Numbered from the stretch's first letter, positions 45,932 to 60,306 are shown. The stretch is DNA of 64,000 nt from Solanum dulcamara (GCF_947179165.1 NC_077239.1:15728501-15792500), one strand, 5' to 3'. Translations and numbers: made by a program. The notes: generated by a model not told the origin, from the letters alone.

Positions 45932-48421
45932 TGTCACGCCTCGGGAGGGTATCCTAGACGTGATCGGCACTCGAAAGCCATTTTTGGCCTTCAAAAAAAC
46001 CACTTGATTCAGTCATACTATCATTCAATCACATTCACTCAATGGAGGATTCAATCATAAACACACTATTCTCATTATGGGGTCCGAAGGCCAAACACTA
46101 TCAACTCAACAAAACAAATATAATAAGACTCCTCAAAATAACAGTCCAATCTCCCCACACTCTAGTCTATGAAGCCTCTATCAAAGTCTAGGAGGGTCCA
46201 ATGACAAGCCCATGGCTACCAACAATCAAAATAAAGGAAACAACACAAAACTATACAGGGAGCTCAACATCCTCCAGAAACTAGGAGGACTCACCAAGTA
46301 GCTGAAAGTGTGTAGATCTTCAACGGTGCGCCGGTTGATGATCTTTAGTATCTGTCTCTACATCATGAAACGATGCAGGCCAAATGGCGTCAGTACGTGG
46401 AATGTACGAGTATGTAAAATGGCCGAATAAAACAACATCAGAAAAGGATCAACCAACTCGGAAATCTCAACTCATAAAGAAGTGACAACTCACTCAAGTG
46501 TCTTAAGTATAATAAGAAATGGTTTAGACGGGACCAATTCACATGCCATTCAACTCAACTGACTCGGAGCACTATCAAGACCTAAATGGGAGTTTCTCTT
46601 ATCCGACAACCATCACTTATGAGCTAGTGATAGTACAATAATCAGACGTTGTTGCCACATCCGTCCATACCTTACCAGGGCATGAACGCCTCTCTAATCA
46701 TGGATTCCATCGATTAGTCAAGTCCTATCATTTCAGGACAATAAAATGGGAAATATCCGACTTTAACGGTTCGATCCCACGGGAAGCATCCGACTTTAAC
46801 GGTTCCATCTCTACCTACGTTGACGGCATAGTTTCTGGGGTTCGAGTATGGACTATACTCTCACCAGCTTCAGTGCTCGATACTCCTCCCATGACTCCAT
46901 GCTTATAAGACTCCCTCCAATCATCTCAAACAAGCCCTCACAAATAGTTTCATTTAGAATTTTTGCCAACTCATCAACTCTATTCTCATTTCAACTCAAT
47001 TAAGTCATAATGGCAAGTCTCATTTAGGACCTTGTCCACTCATCAATTCTATCCTCCAATCAACTCAATCAAGCCTAATTTAAATAAGCATTTATAACCT
47101 CCCACAAACATAACAAACCATTCCTCTCCTCATTTATCACCTCCTTATGACTCATCACACTCTAAGGTTTTAAACCAATAATTCAAGAGGAATAACACAT
47201 TTAAGGAAATTGACACATTCAACATAATCACATGGTTATGGAAATCAACCGAGCATATTAACAAACCATCTCCATCAACTCATTCTAACATGAAGGTTTT
47301 AGAAATTCTTAGCTCAACAACTTCAACACAATAAGAATCAAATTAATAGGAGACAAGACTCATTCAAACATAAACCATATCAAGAAACCCCATTCTCATG
47401 GACATCTAACCTCAAAGAAGAGTAGGGCACATGGGTGGACTCAATCCATGCTTTGAGTAGCCTTACATACCTTAGAATAGATTCTTGAAGAAACCTTGTT
47501 ATTGGGCCTTCAATGGCAACTTGAAGTCTTGAAGCTCTTGAAACAATTCCTTGTTGGAAAATGGAGAAAAAGAAGAAAAGAGATTTCTAGGGCTTTTTAG
47601 AGAAAGAGGGAGAGGCTGAAAATGGTCCCAAAACGCCCAAGGATCGAGTATATATAATCTGGGACAATTCCCAAATTGCCCTTTCTCCAAAATTCTAAAA
47701 AATAGGCTAAAAACGCTTCTGGCGTGATAGTGGCGCGTTGCGCCATTGAAACGCCAAGTCAATTAGGCCTAAAACCTGCACATCTGTTAGTGGTGCACCG
47801 CGCCAAGGACCAAACTACTGAGGCATGTTCTTGGCGCGATAGTGGCGCGTCGCACCCTTACAGCGCCAAGGCCATATTTTCTGGGTTTTGGAAAATAGGC
47901 TTGAAAACTCTGCACATCTCATAGTGGCGCGCCGTGCCAGGGACCAAACTACTGAGCCATGTTCTTGGCGCGATTGTGGCGCATCGCGCCACTGCGTCGC
48001 CAAGCCCAGATTCCCAGCAGTTGCAACCCAAGCCTAAAATTCCTGTCGTGCTAGTTCATCTTAGGATCGTCATATCTTTTGACTCCAAACTCCAAAAATT
48101 ACATTCTTGGTGGCGTTGGAAAGAAGACTCGATGAACTTTAATTTAATAGGTCGTGGGCCACCCAGATTATCATCTTTCAAAAGGTAGGGTCGTTAGAAG
48201 TCGATCCCTTATACGAACTCATCCTAAAACTCAGTCACAACGAATCTTTTGGACTTAGCTTGGTCCTAGGGGTCCTTTGTGACCCCACATCACCTCTAAC
48301 ACTGCTTCATTTCTCAGGGACTCATCTTAACTCATGCATATACTTCACAATACTCAAGTTCGACCCTACCCATATACAAGAAGGGTCCGAATCTTAGGGA
48401 AAATTTTTGAGGGGTGTTACA
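45932..48421 (-). repeat. 3' LTR of element C
   Basis: 2,490 bp, TGTCACGCC...GGTGTTACA on the + strand. Palindrome array 47719-48004; donor motif CTTACATACCTT at 47462-47473 (AAGGTATGTAAG on minus); TATA-like TATATATAA near 47649-47657. Confidence 0.93.
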
Positions 48422-48533
48422 TTATCTTCTCCTTGGGATCATTCATCCTCGAATGACGAGTAACCAAGAATGGACTCGGGGTACAAATCACAATCAGAAT
48501 TCAGTCATTCAACTAATCAAATTCTCTAACAAA

Positions 48534-51500
48534 TTACCAATCAAACTCATAATGGACAAACAAATTTAAGTCAAGGAAATGGACATTACCTTCAACATTC
48601 TCGTCGGTAGGCACGAATAGATGGGGATATTTAGATTTCATATCTTCCTCCGCTTCCCATGTGGCTTCCTTAACAAACTGATTTCTCCATAGGACTTTAA
48701 CTAAGGTGATCTCTTTGTTCCTCAATTTGTGGATTTGGCGATCAAGAATTTGGACCGGGACCTCTTTATAAGATAAGCTATCCTTAACTCCAATACTATC
48801 AATGGGGACTACCAATGAGGGATCGCCTAAGCATTTCTTCAACATCGAAATGTGGAATACCGGATGAATAGAGGCTATCCCTGAGGGTAACTCCAACTCA
48901 TAGTCAACACTCCTAATCCGCCTCAAAATCTAGTAAGGACCAATATATCGGGGACTAAGTTTCCCCTTCCTTCCAAACCTTATGACGCCCTTCATGGGTG
49001 ACACCTTCAAGTATACCCAATCACCCACCTCAAACTCTAAGTCTCTCCTCCACACGTCGGTGTAAGATTTTTGGCGGCTTTGGGCTATCTTTAGCCTGTC
49101 TTGAATGACTCTCACCTTCTCCATGGCTTGGTGAACAAAATCAGGCCCAATCAACTCAACTTCACTAACTTCAAACCATCCAATTGGCAATCTACACCTC
49201 CTCTCATATAAAGCTTCATAAGGAGCCATTTGAATGCTTGCATAATAGCTATTATTATATGCAAACTCTATGAGAGGTAAGTGATCGTCCCAATTTCCTT
49301 TGAAATCCAACACACATGCCCTCAACATATCTTCCAATGTCTGGATGGTGTGCTCTGCTTGGCCATCTGTCTGGGATGAAAGGCCATACTCAAGTTCACC
49401 TTCGAACCTAATCCCTTCTAAAAGGATTTCCAAAATTGGGAAGTGAATTGAGCTCCTCTGTCTGAGATGATAAACAAGGGAACCCCATGCAATCTGACAA
49501 TCTCTTGAATGTATAACCTTGCATAATCTTCTGTGGTGTCAGTAGTCTTAACTGTCAAGAAGTGAGCTGATTTTGTCATTCTATCCACGATCACCCAAAT
49601 GGAATCATGTTGCTTTCGGGACCTCGGCAAACCTATGATAAAGTCCATATTAATCATCTCCCACTTCCATTCTAGGATTTCTATATTTTGAGCCAAACCA
49701 CACGGTCTTTGATGCTCAACTTTCACCTATTGGCAATTCGGGCACTTGAAAACAAACTCTGCAATATCTCTCTTCATCCCACTCCACCAATAGATTTCCC
49801 TCAAGTTATGGTACATTTTTGTAGAGCCCAGATGAATAGAGTATCTAGAACTATGCTCTTCGGCCATAATCCTCTCTCGAACATCATCGACATCAGGTAC
49901 ACACAATCTATTTTGGTACCTCAACACACCATCTCCCCCTTTGGTAAAAACCATTACCTCTTATTTATGAACAACTCCCTTCAATTGGAGAAGGATGAGA
50001 TCTTGGTCTTGTTTCTCCTTTACCTCTGCCACAAGTGAGGATGTAGACCCATCCTGAATAGTAACTCTGCCTTCATTGTTCTCTTTCAGACGAACTCCTA
50101 ATCGGACTAATCTATGTACCTTCTTTGCCAATTCTCTCCTTCTCTCCTCTACATGGGTAGTGCTACCCATAGACAACCTGCTAAGAGCATCAGCAACAAC
50201 ATTAGCTTTACCTGGGTGGTAAAGGATGCTTATATCATAGTCTTTGAGTAGTTCGAGCTATATCCTTTGTCTCAGGTTGAGTTCCTTCTAGATGAAGACG
50301 TATTATAAGCTCTTGTGATCGGTGAACACATCAACATGCACTCCATACAAGTAGTGGCACCAAATTTTAAGCGCAAATACCACCGCTGCCAGCTCAAGGT
50401 CATGAGTTGGATAATTCCTCTCATGAATCGTAAATTGTCTTGAAGCATAGGCTATCACCTTCCCCTTTGTATTAACACACAGCCAACCCAATTCTAGATG
50501 CATCACAATAGATCACAAAGCCCTATGTTCCATCGAGCAAAGTCAAGACAGGAGTAGTGGTTAGCTTGGTCTTTAATTTCTGGAAACTCTCCTCACAAGC
50601 ATCGGACCATTGGGAACTTAGCCTTTTTTTGGGTCATCTTAGTCAATGGTGATGATAGGGATGAGAATCCCTCTACAAACCTTTGATAATAGCCAGCCAA
50701 ACCCAAGAAGCTTCTTATCTCTGTAGGGGATGTGGGTCAGGGCTAATTCTTCACTGCCTCAATTTTCTGAGCATCAACCTAAATACCATCTCCAGATACA
50801 ATGTGGCCTAGGAAAGCCATTGATGCAAGCCAAAATTCACACTTGGAGAACTTTGCATACAATACCTGGTCCTTCAAAGTTTGTAAGACGACTCTAAGAT
50901 GATGGGTGTGCTCCTCTTCATTCTTGAAGTAGACCAAGATATCATCTATGAATATGATCACAAACATATCAAGATATGGTTTAAACACTCGATTCATGAG
51001 ATCCATAAAAGCTGCGGGGATATTAGTCAACCCAAAGGACATGACCAAAAATTCAAAGTAGCCATAACAGGTCCGAAACGCTGTCTTTGGAATATCACGC
51101 TCCCTCACCTTCAACTGATGGTATCCAGATCTTAGGTCTATTTTTGAGAAACAAGTGGCACCCTGAAGTTGATCAAATAAATCATCTATTCTTGGGAGAG
51201 GGTATTTGTTCTTTATGGTGACCTTGTTCAGATACCTATAATCAATACACATTCTAAGGGACCCATCTTTCTTCCGCACAAATAGGATGGGAGCATCCCA
51301 TAGTGAGACACTCGGCCTAATAAATCCCTTATCTAACAAGTCTTTCAACTGTTCTTTCAACTCTTTCAACTTAGCCGGAGCCATTCTATATGAAGGGATA
51401 GAGATAAGTTGGGTATCAGGGAGAACATCAATCCCAAAGTCGATCTCCATATACGGAGGGACTCCAGGTAAATCTTCAGGAAAGACATCAGGAAACTCGT

Positions 51501-53282
51501 TGACAATCAGAATTGACTCAAGGGATGGAGACTCAATATTGTCATCTTTCACTCGGACAAGGTGATAAATTCACCCCTTTGAGATTAGCTTCCTGGCCCT
51601 AAGGTAGGAAATAAACTTACCCTTAGGCACGACAGAACTCTCCTTCCACTTTATGACAGCCTCATTTGGGAATTTGAACTTAACAATCTGGGTCCTACAA
51701 TCAATAGAAGCATAACAGACATAAAGCCAGTCCATAACAAGGATCACATCAAAATCAACCATGTCTAACTCAACCAAGTCATCCAAGGTATTCCTATAAT
51801 GAATTGACACAATGCAATCCCTATAGACTCTCTCAGCTAAGACAGAATCACCGACAGGAGTAGCTACACTGAAAGGCTCAAGAAGATATTCAGGAATTTT
51901 ATTAAATTTACTAGCCACGTAAGGGGTCACAAAAGATAGAGTGGCACCCGGATCTATCAAAACATAGCAGTCAACAGAAGAGACTCAAACTATACCTGTC
52001 ACGACGTTTGGAGAGTTCTCTTAATCTTGGCGACTACTCATGGCGTATAGATGGTTAGTACCTCTACTCGTACCTGAAGTAGTGCCCCTTTGATTACCTC
52101 TAGCTGGTGGTGCGATGGTAGAATGCTGGGCTCTGTTTCCCCCTGTTGGAAACTCCCTCGGAAAATGATCCATTTGGCCGCATTTATAACAACCAACCCT
52201 TCCCGCTCTGCACTCCCCCAAGTGGAGCCTACCGCACTTGCCGCATGGTGGCTTCCCTCTCGAACCTTGACTCACACTAGTCTGGTATTGAGAACCCTAG
52301 GGTCTGAAACTCTAGCGACTCTATCCCTGCCGATCATACCTGTTCTGCAGCATAGGTGCACTTGCTGTGGATGAGGCATAGTTGAAAGGCCTCTTCTGGA
52401 AGAAGGACTTATTGCCCTTGTTCTGTTTCTGTTCATTCTTATGCCCAGCTGACCTTGCCTTCTTTCTCATATGCTCCTCTTTTTCCTTTCTCTTCTCTTC
52501 GTCCACCTGTTGAGCATACACCATCAATCTGGAAATATCCATGTCAAAGATCAACAATGTTGCTTTGCACTCCTTCTTCACATATGTCCCTAATCCAGAG
52601 ACGAACTTCCTCATTTTTGACCTCATATCTGAGATCATCTCTGGAGCATACCTGGACAGCTGGATGAACTTCAGGTCGTACTCTTTAACAGTCATACCTT
52701 CTTGTTTCAGATTCACAAACTCCTCCACTTTTACTTCCCTCAATTCTCGGGGAAAGAAGTTGTCAAGAAAGGCTCCCTCGAATTCATCCCACATAGAAGG
52801 TTCAGCATCCTCACCTCTACCTTGTTCCCACTGGTTATACCAAATGTTTGCCATATCCTTGAGTTGATAAGACACCAACTCAACCCCCTTAATTTCCGTA
52901 GCATGCATAGCTTTCAAAATTTTCCATATCTCATCAATAAAATTTTAGGGATCTTCATCAACCTTGGAACCCGTGAATGCCGGCGGATTCATTCTTAGAA
53001 AGTCCCTAATTCTGGTGGCAGCTGATGGCTCTTGGGAACTAGAGCTAAGAGTTGGCGAGCTCTGGTTCCATTTCGGGCATCCACTAATTGAGTGAGCATA
53101 GTGATCGCCCCTCGAAATTTTGCCTCTAAAGTGGGTGCAGGCGGAGTAGCAGGCACTTGGTGTACCTCCGTATATCTTGCGAGGTGGCCTCTAGCCCTCG
53201 ATGGGGGTACCTCTGACTGGGGAATCTCAGCATTATCAACATTTCTCTGGCTGGCCGTATGTTTAGGAGGCATTGTCTGCAA
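48534..53282 (-). pseudogene. Element C gag-pol remnant
   Basis: Minus-strand order: gag from 53273 (MPPKHTAS; an in-frame ATG also at 53282), zinc knuckles with CYKCGQMDHF (52275-52021), protease DPGATLSFVTPYVASKF (51960-51571), reverse transcriptase with FIDDILVYF (51552-50779), RNase H (50506-50303), integrase HHCC (49954-49727), integrase core with DFIIGLPRS and [11 protein letters not shown] (49726-49418) continuing to 48930, and chromodomain-type tail (48926-48534). Frames change near 53000, between 50779 and 50506, and near 49430. Stops include several at the same codons as in A2. It is better preserved than B but clearly inactive. Confidence 0.92.
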
Positions 53283-55028
53283 CGTATAAATGCACGAATT
53301 AGAAAGGAGTTTTATAGAGTTTAACTCTATCGCACGAATTCAGAGTATGAAAGAAGTGAAACAATTCCTAATGTCTTATAGCCTCCTGATTATAAGTGTG
53401 GTGCACAACACACCCATAAGCAAGACTCTACTAGACACGGCTTCATAGACTCTCTAGGACTCTCGAACTCTAGGCTCTGATACTATGTTTGTCACGCCCC
53501 GGGAGAGTATCCTATACGTGACCGGCACTCGAAAGACATTTCTGGCCTTCAAGCAAACCACCTGATTTAGTCACACTATTATTCAATCACATTCACTCAA
53601 TGGAGGATTCAATCATAAACACACTATTCTCATTATGGGGGCCGAAGGCCAAACACTATCAACTCAACAAAACAAATATAATAAGACTCCTCAAAATAAC
53701 AGTCCGACCTCCCCACACTCTAGTCTATGAAGCCTATATCAAAGTCTAGGAGGTGCCAATGACAAGCCCATGGATAACAACAATCAAAATAAAGGAAACA
53801 ACACAAAACTATACAGGGAGCTCAACATCCTCCGAAAACTAGGAGGACTCACTAAGTAGCTGGAAGTGTATAGATCTTCAACGGTGTGCCGGTTGATGAT
53901 CTCTAGTACTTGTCTCTACATCATGAAACGATGCAGGCCAAATGGCGTCAGTACGTGGAATATACGAGTATCTAAAATGGCCGAATAAAACAATATCAGA
54001 AAAGGATCAACCAACTCAAAAATCTCAACTCATAAAGAAGTGACAACTCACTCAAGTGTCCTAAATCTAACAAGAAATAGTTTAGATGGGACCAATTCAC
54101 ATGCCATTCAACTCAACTGACTCGGAGCACTATCAAGACCTAAATAGGAGTTTCTCTTATCCGACAACCATCACTTATGAGCTAGTGATAGTACAACAAT
54201 CATATGTTATTGCCATATCCGTCCATACCTTACCAGGGCATGAATGCCTATCTAATCATGGATTCCATCGATTATTCAAGTCCTATCATTTCAGGATAAT
54301 AAAATGGGAAACATCCGACTTTAATGGTTCGATCCCACGGGAAGCATCCGACTTTAACGGTTCTATCCCTACCTACATTAGCGGCGTAGTTTCTGAGATT
54401 CGAGTATGGACTATACTCTCACCCGCTTCGGTGCTCGATACTCCTCCCATGACTCCATACTCATAAGACTCCCTCCAATCATCTCAAACAAGCCCTCACG
54501 GCTAGTTTCATTTAGAATTTTTGCCAACTTATCAACTTTATTCTCATTTCAACTCAATCAAGTCATAATGGCAAACCTCATTTAGGACCTTGTCCACTCG
54601 TTAATTCTATCCTCTAATCAACTCAATCAAGCCTAATTTAAATAAGCATTTATAACCTCCCACAAATATAACAAACCATTCCTCTCCTCATTTATCACCT
54701 CCTTATGACTCATCACACTCTAAGGTTTTAAACCAACAATTCAAGAGGAATAACGCATTTAAGGAAATTGACACATTCAACATAATCACATGGTTAAGGA
54801 AATCAACCGAGCATATTAACAAACCATCTCCATCAACTCATTCTAACATGAAGGTTTTAGAAATTCTTAGCTCAACAACTTCAACACAATAAGAATCAAA
54901 TTAATAGGAGACAAGACTCATTCAAACATAAACCATATCAAGAAACCCCATTCTCATGGACATCTAACCTCAAAGAAGAGTAGGGCACATGGGTGAACTC
55001 AACCCATGATTTGAGTAGCCTTACATAC
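53277..55028 (-). other. Predicted leader intron of element C (1,752 nt)
   Basis: On the minus strand a donor AAG|GTATGTAAGG begins at 55028, about 150 bases downstream of the inferred start of transcription. An acceptor GTTGCAG (AG at 53277-53278) lies three bases before the gag ATG at 53273. CTAAT about 27 bases before the acceptor could be the branch site. The predicted intron contains U5, the primer site and the untranslated leader. Confidence 0.45.
53474..53485 (-). other. Primer-binding site of element C
   Basis: TAGTATCAGAGC on the minus strand, one mismatch from TGGTATCAGAGC, four bases from the 5' LTR end. Confidence 0.85.
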
Positions 55029-55964
55029 CTTAGAATAGATTCTTGAAAAAACCTTGTTATTGGGCCTTCAATGGCAACTTGAAGTCTTGAAGCTCTTGGA
55101 ACAATTCCTTGTTGGAAAATGGAGAAGAAGAAGAGAGATTTCTAGGGATTTTTAGAGAGAGAGGGAGAGGCTAAAAATCGTCCCAAAATGCCCAAGGCTT
55201 GAGTATATATAATTTGGGACAATTCCCAAATTGCCCTTCTCCAAAATTCTGAAAAATAGGAAGAAAATGCTCTTGGCGTGATAGTAGCGTGTCGCGCCAT
55301 TGCAGCGCCAGGTCGATTAGGCCTAAAACCTGCACATTTGTTAGTGGCGCGCCACGCCAAGGACCAAACTACTGAGGCATGTTTTTGGCACGATAGTGGC
55401 GCGTTGCGCCCTTACAGCGCCAAGGCCATATTTTTTGGGTTTTGGAAAATAGGCTTGAAAACTCTGCACATCTCATAGTGGCGCGCCGCACCAGGGACCA
55501 AACTACTGAGCCATGTTCCTGGCGCGATAGTGGCGCATCGCGCCACTGCGGCGCCAATCCCAGATTCCCAGCAGTTGCAACCCAAGCCTAAAATTCATAT
55601 CGTGATAGTTCGTCTTAGGATCATCATATCTTTTGACTCCAAACTCCAAAAATTACATTCTTGGTGGCGTTGGAAAGAAGACTCGATGAAATTTAATTTA
55701 ATAGGTCGTGGGCCACCCAGATTGTCGTCTTTCAAAAGGTAGGGTCATTAGAAGTCGACCCCTTATATGAACTTATCCTAAAACTCAGTCACGATGAATC
55801 TTTTGGACCTAGGGGTCCTTTGTGACCCCACATCACCTCTAACACTGCTTAATTTCTCAGGGACTCATCTTAACTTATGCATATACTTCACAATACTCGA
55901 GTTCAACCTTACCCGTATACAAGAAGGGTCTGAATTTTAGAGAAAATATTTGAGGGGTGTTACA
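53490..55964 (-). repeat. 5' LTR of element C
   Basis: 2,475 bp. On the minus strand in order: U3 with palindrome array (55557-55272), TATA box TATATATAA (about 55211-55203), presumed start of transcription near 55175, CT-rich leader, splice donor (55028), U5 ending at 53490. A + strand open frame at 54086-54466 is the counterpart of the antisense frames in A2's LTRs and has no recognised function. Confidence 0.93.
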
Positions 55965-55969
55965 TCCTA

Positions 55970-57773
55970 TCGTTTCACTCTGTCCTTTCTTTTATAGCGA
56001 TGACTCGTGCTTGGTCCTACTTGTGAACAATTGAGGTATCATCGCTTGGTGTTAGGGTTAGATCTGGCATTGAGGCAGAAGTGATATAATTATGGGAAAG
56101 ATGTGTAGTCAAACTTGGAATGCTTTGCAACTCGAAAGGGATGAGTAACTTTGTGGTTCAATGATATGTTTCGAGGTTATGACATTAAAAAATGAACAAT
56201 TGTTAGGAGACTTCATGAATATCTCATCTATCTGGTTAGTTATTCAGCAACAAAAAATAGCATTAGAGTGGCTTATTCGACATCTGAAATAGTGTGACAA
56301 TGAAGTATGGTATAATAAGGGGAATGAGTATGTGGTGAGCATTGTGTCTTTGAGGACTATAGACTATGAAATTTGTTATAAAGAAATGTGTTGCGTATCG
56401 TATTATGATGATAACGTTGTGCCAACCGAGATCAGAATTTCGACAATAATTTTATAGAGTGGGTATATATCAGGAAGGGTTATGATAAGCCTATTGCCAC
56501 GATACATGTGTTTATTTGGGTGAGGTTATGGGATGTGTTTCTTCTGCTATTGACCTGGCCTACTAAAAGGTGCATATCATTTTTGGCTGGAGACTAAACT
56601 GTTTTGGTGACGTATAACGGTTATGTAATGGGTAGAAAGATGTAGACCATCTGGGAATAATCTCTCTGGTGGGTATGATATATTTTAGTGGTGGATCTGT
56701 CGGGCTCTCATGGTATGATACTAGTGATATATTGGAACAGAGACATCGGTTGGCAAGCACGAATACTAGCTATTGAGGTGTTATCAGTTGTTTCACCTAC
56801 TCCGGCAATGAAGTTCGATGTTGCATTCACATTTGAGAAACCAATTAGTTGTTACTACGGATGTTAAAGTTAGGCATGGTTTATAAGAAAAATTATAGTA
56901 GTGGATCTTTGGTGGGGAATTAATTTGTTTGAATGGTGATGTGTATTTTAAGGATCTAAGTAGGGATTGGTGAGTTATTTATGAGCCAAAAGGAGTGGAT
57001 TGACATTGAAAGGATAAGCTTATGGATGGAGAAAGTTTTGTCAAGTATACTAGCGTAAAGACAAGTGAGTGTACCAGCAAGAGAATACATATGGGAATTG
57101 ATTAATTCACGGGATTAGATAGTATAACAAGTTTATGGTATCGCATGGATGATAAGGTTAACTCCGTGATGATGTCAAGGGTAGCTGAGCATAGTAATAG
57201 TAGTTCGGGATGGACTCTGATTTGGATGTAACTATGTGGTAATGGCTTTCAGTTAAGGGGATTCAATATCATAATGATTACTTTCGAATATCTAAGATTT
57301 CAGTTGCTACCACTTGATGAGTAGCGTAGTTATGTGAAAAGTTGGGTTTAGGAGCACATGACTTCGTCTGTCTTGTTCTGGTTATGGAAATAGTATCTAG
57401 TGTTCATCAGTCGGATTGAGCATGCTTCGAGAGTGAAGTCTATGGACATTCGGCTCTAGCGTTGTGGTAAGTTCTATAGTGGTCTCGAGTCTGACAATTG
57501 GCACAATTTGGGTTTCTAATGAAGGACGGGATAAGATAGACATATAAGTGTCTAATGAAAAGCTAAAGTATGTGATTGCATAAAATCTTCTAGGTATGGG
57601 CTAATGTTGATTGATAAGGGGATTGGTTTACACAATTTGAATCGAAATTTCAAGTTTTGCATCATAAGTCTACATTCGTGGTGGTTGGTTTTTGTCAAGG
57701 TATGAATTGGCGAGGTAAGGAATGATTGACTGTGTCAATTATTGAACATTTGGAAGAACTTGTGCATGGTTTG
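55970..57773 (+). pseudogene. Element D internal region, part 1 (degenerate)
   Basis: Sequence between the two insertions in element D. No open frame of note and no domain I can recognise with confidence. By position it should hold the gag and early pol remnant of D. Confidence 0.5.
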
Positions 57774-60306
57774 TGTTATACCCCATTTTAACTCGAGGTC
57801 AAATGGTGTACAACATATTGGTGATTCCTAATTAATTAACTTAAGGAGTCGCCACCTAATTATTTTTAAGATAAATTAAGATACCTAAATAATTAACTAA
57901 TTTAATACTAAAGTTAACTCCAAATAATGGTCCACTTAATTTTTATGATTATAGGTAAGGGTTCTAGTTATCCTAAAGGAAAGGTGTTGAGCATCCTTTA
58001 AAATTAGTTAAAAAAGATTACTGGCCAAACTTAAGGTTAATTAAAAGAGGATTATATATTTTTGAAAGTTTAAGGAAATATTAATATCTATGATAACTAG
58101 ATTTAAATTATCCTTAAGAAAATTCAAAGTAAAAAAAAAAATTAAAAATACACTATCTTTACATATAAAGACTCCAAAAAGTGAAAGAAAAGTTATCATA
58201 TATTTTATTTTTAAAAATAAATAAATTGGATAAGGCTTGATTTTTCTAATGACTAAAAGAGCTCGAGGGGATGTGTTATTTGTTGGGTCTTTGCACTGAA
58301 AACAAATAGCTAAATCAAATATATTTGATTAGGAAAGAAAAATCTCTTCATAAAACTAGTTTAAAAAAGGTTTCTTAAAACTAAAGAGGTCAAATTTTTC
58401 AGCAATATATAATATGCATTTTTTTCCTTAAGAAGGGTATGTTTTGAATTATTCAAAAGTTATGTTTTATCCTCAATTCTTCACATGTAAAATTCCCAAA
58501 AAAAGAGCTTCATTTTTTTCTAAATAAGTCAACACTTTGTACTGAAAAAAAATCTGCATTTATACGAGTTTTAAAAAATTACGTTTCAAACTAAAGAAAA
58601 AAAAACTGCATTTTTTATACATAGGAAAACAAAATCTGCATGGTAAGGCTGTAAAAAATGTGATTTTATCCCTCAAAATCAGCATTTTTTAAGCATTAAA
58701 AGCCGCGTTTTGAACATATGATTTATTGAAAACAAATCTCAAAATGAGTATATAGTATTTTTTTTTAAAAAAAGAAGAAGGTCGTTCCCCAGTTCCATTT
58801 ATTTTGAAAAAGTTGTACTTTCGCAAACTAACAAAAAAAGAAAAACATATTAAGTAACAAATAAAATTTGATTAGAAATTATTGTTCTAAGTCAAATAAC
58901 TAATACTAAACTCAATATCTAAGAGGGCAGGGAGGTGAGTGACTACGTCTTAACTATCATTCTTAGTCGGTTTATACAAATTCAAATGTAAATAAAAAGC
59001 AAGCATAAATGTAGATGCAAAAAGAGTGTACAACATTAGTCAACGATAACAACACGTACATGTATGCATATTTTTTTTAAAAAAAGAAGCTTTGGAATGA
59101 GGAGGAAGTGCTGGAATTTTTCTTTCGGAATGAGCAAATCGCTCTGGATTCGAGCCAAAAATGCATACATTTGATCGCTTCTCTGATTTAGATAGAGATG
59201 GAGTCATATCGCAACTCCAAACGCGTTCTCGAGTATACATGTACAATAGAGAATGAGAAAAATAGATTAGTAAGACGATACAACTTTAGATAGTATTGAA
59301 CAATAGTACATGTAAACAAGTAAAGTTGCTCCACAAAAATAATGATTTTGAATACCAAAGGAATATGCAAGCATAGAGAAGATACAGCTTTTTTGGGATT
59401 AATGATTTTAGAACCGACTCAAAAATACCACTATACGTCTTTTGAACAAGAAGTAATACTTCAGCCCATCATATTTAAAATATAAAAAAAATTATGACGT
59501 GAATGAAATCAAACAAAACATTTGTACACATGAATGTACTGAGAGAAAGAAACTTAAAATTATATTTGTTTGTATAAATATATAGCATGAATCTATTAAC
59601 AGTATGGTACATTCATGACTTTTTATTTTTTTATTTTTAGAAACAACATATAATCTGTATTTGAGAAAAAAATGCAAGGGACATATCCTTTAAACATAAT
59701 AAGAATACAAGAACTGAAAATCGCATTAAGATATCAAATGAATACCAACTTGATCCAAAATAGATTTTGTGTAAATCTAACTCCGAAACTAAACTCCATA
59801 ACAAATTCCATATAGATATCCAATTCTAAGACCAAATCATTGTTTAATTCAAGATGGCTAAAACGTGAAAGAAATATGATTTCATCTCTCCACAAACATC
59901 GAGCTAAGCTGAAAAACATTACTTCATTATAGCTGAACAAAACAAAATTACTCAAAAAAAATAATTTTTAGAGCACACGTTGCTGTCCAGAAACAAAAAC
60001 AGAAAGAAAAAAAAGAAAACAGAAAGGTTGTATCACCTATTGTGGAGTAGCAAACTGGAGTCCTTTTGATCACAAATCTACACTCGAACTCGGGCTACTT
60101 CGAACAACCACACACAAGAGTTCGAAAGACAACAAAAGAGATGAAAAAATAGATATTTCTTAGAGAAAAGTATTTTAGTTGGTATTTTATAGGAGAAGAG
60201 TATTAGTGATTGGTGGTTTTGAACGGAGTTTTTGTTTGAAATTCAAATTTTCAGCTTTTAAGAGATCACAAAAGATCCTAAACTTCTAAACAAGTTGTTT
60301 GAACAA

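Larger units (their letters stand above)
45932..55964 (-). mobile_element. Complete Ty3/gypsy chromovirus C (10.0 kb, minus), TSD TCCTA
   Basis: Exact duplications TCCTA at 45927-45931 and 55965-55969. Reading on the minus strand: 5' LTR 55964-53490, primer site 53485-53474, gag-pol 53282-48534, polypurine tract 48436-48422, 3' LTR 48421-45932. Same family (A) as element A2 and the two solo LTRs. By eye about 20 differences in the first 300 aligned LTR bases indicate an age similar to A2. Gag-pol is broken by stops and frameshifts. Confidence 0.95.

Noticed and set aside
52541..52867. Plus-strand open frame of 108 codons over element C gag
   Set aside because: Antisense shadow of gag; the equivalent shadow occurs in A2 at 7850-8152.
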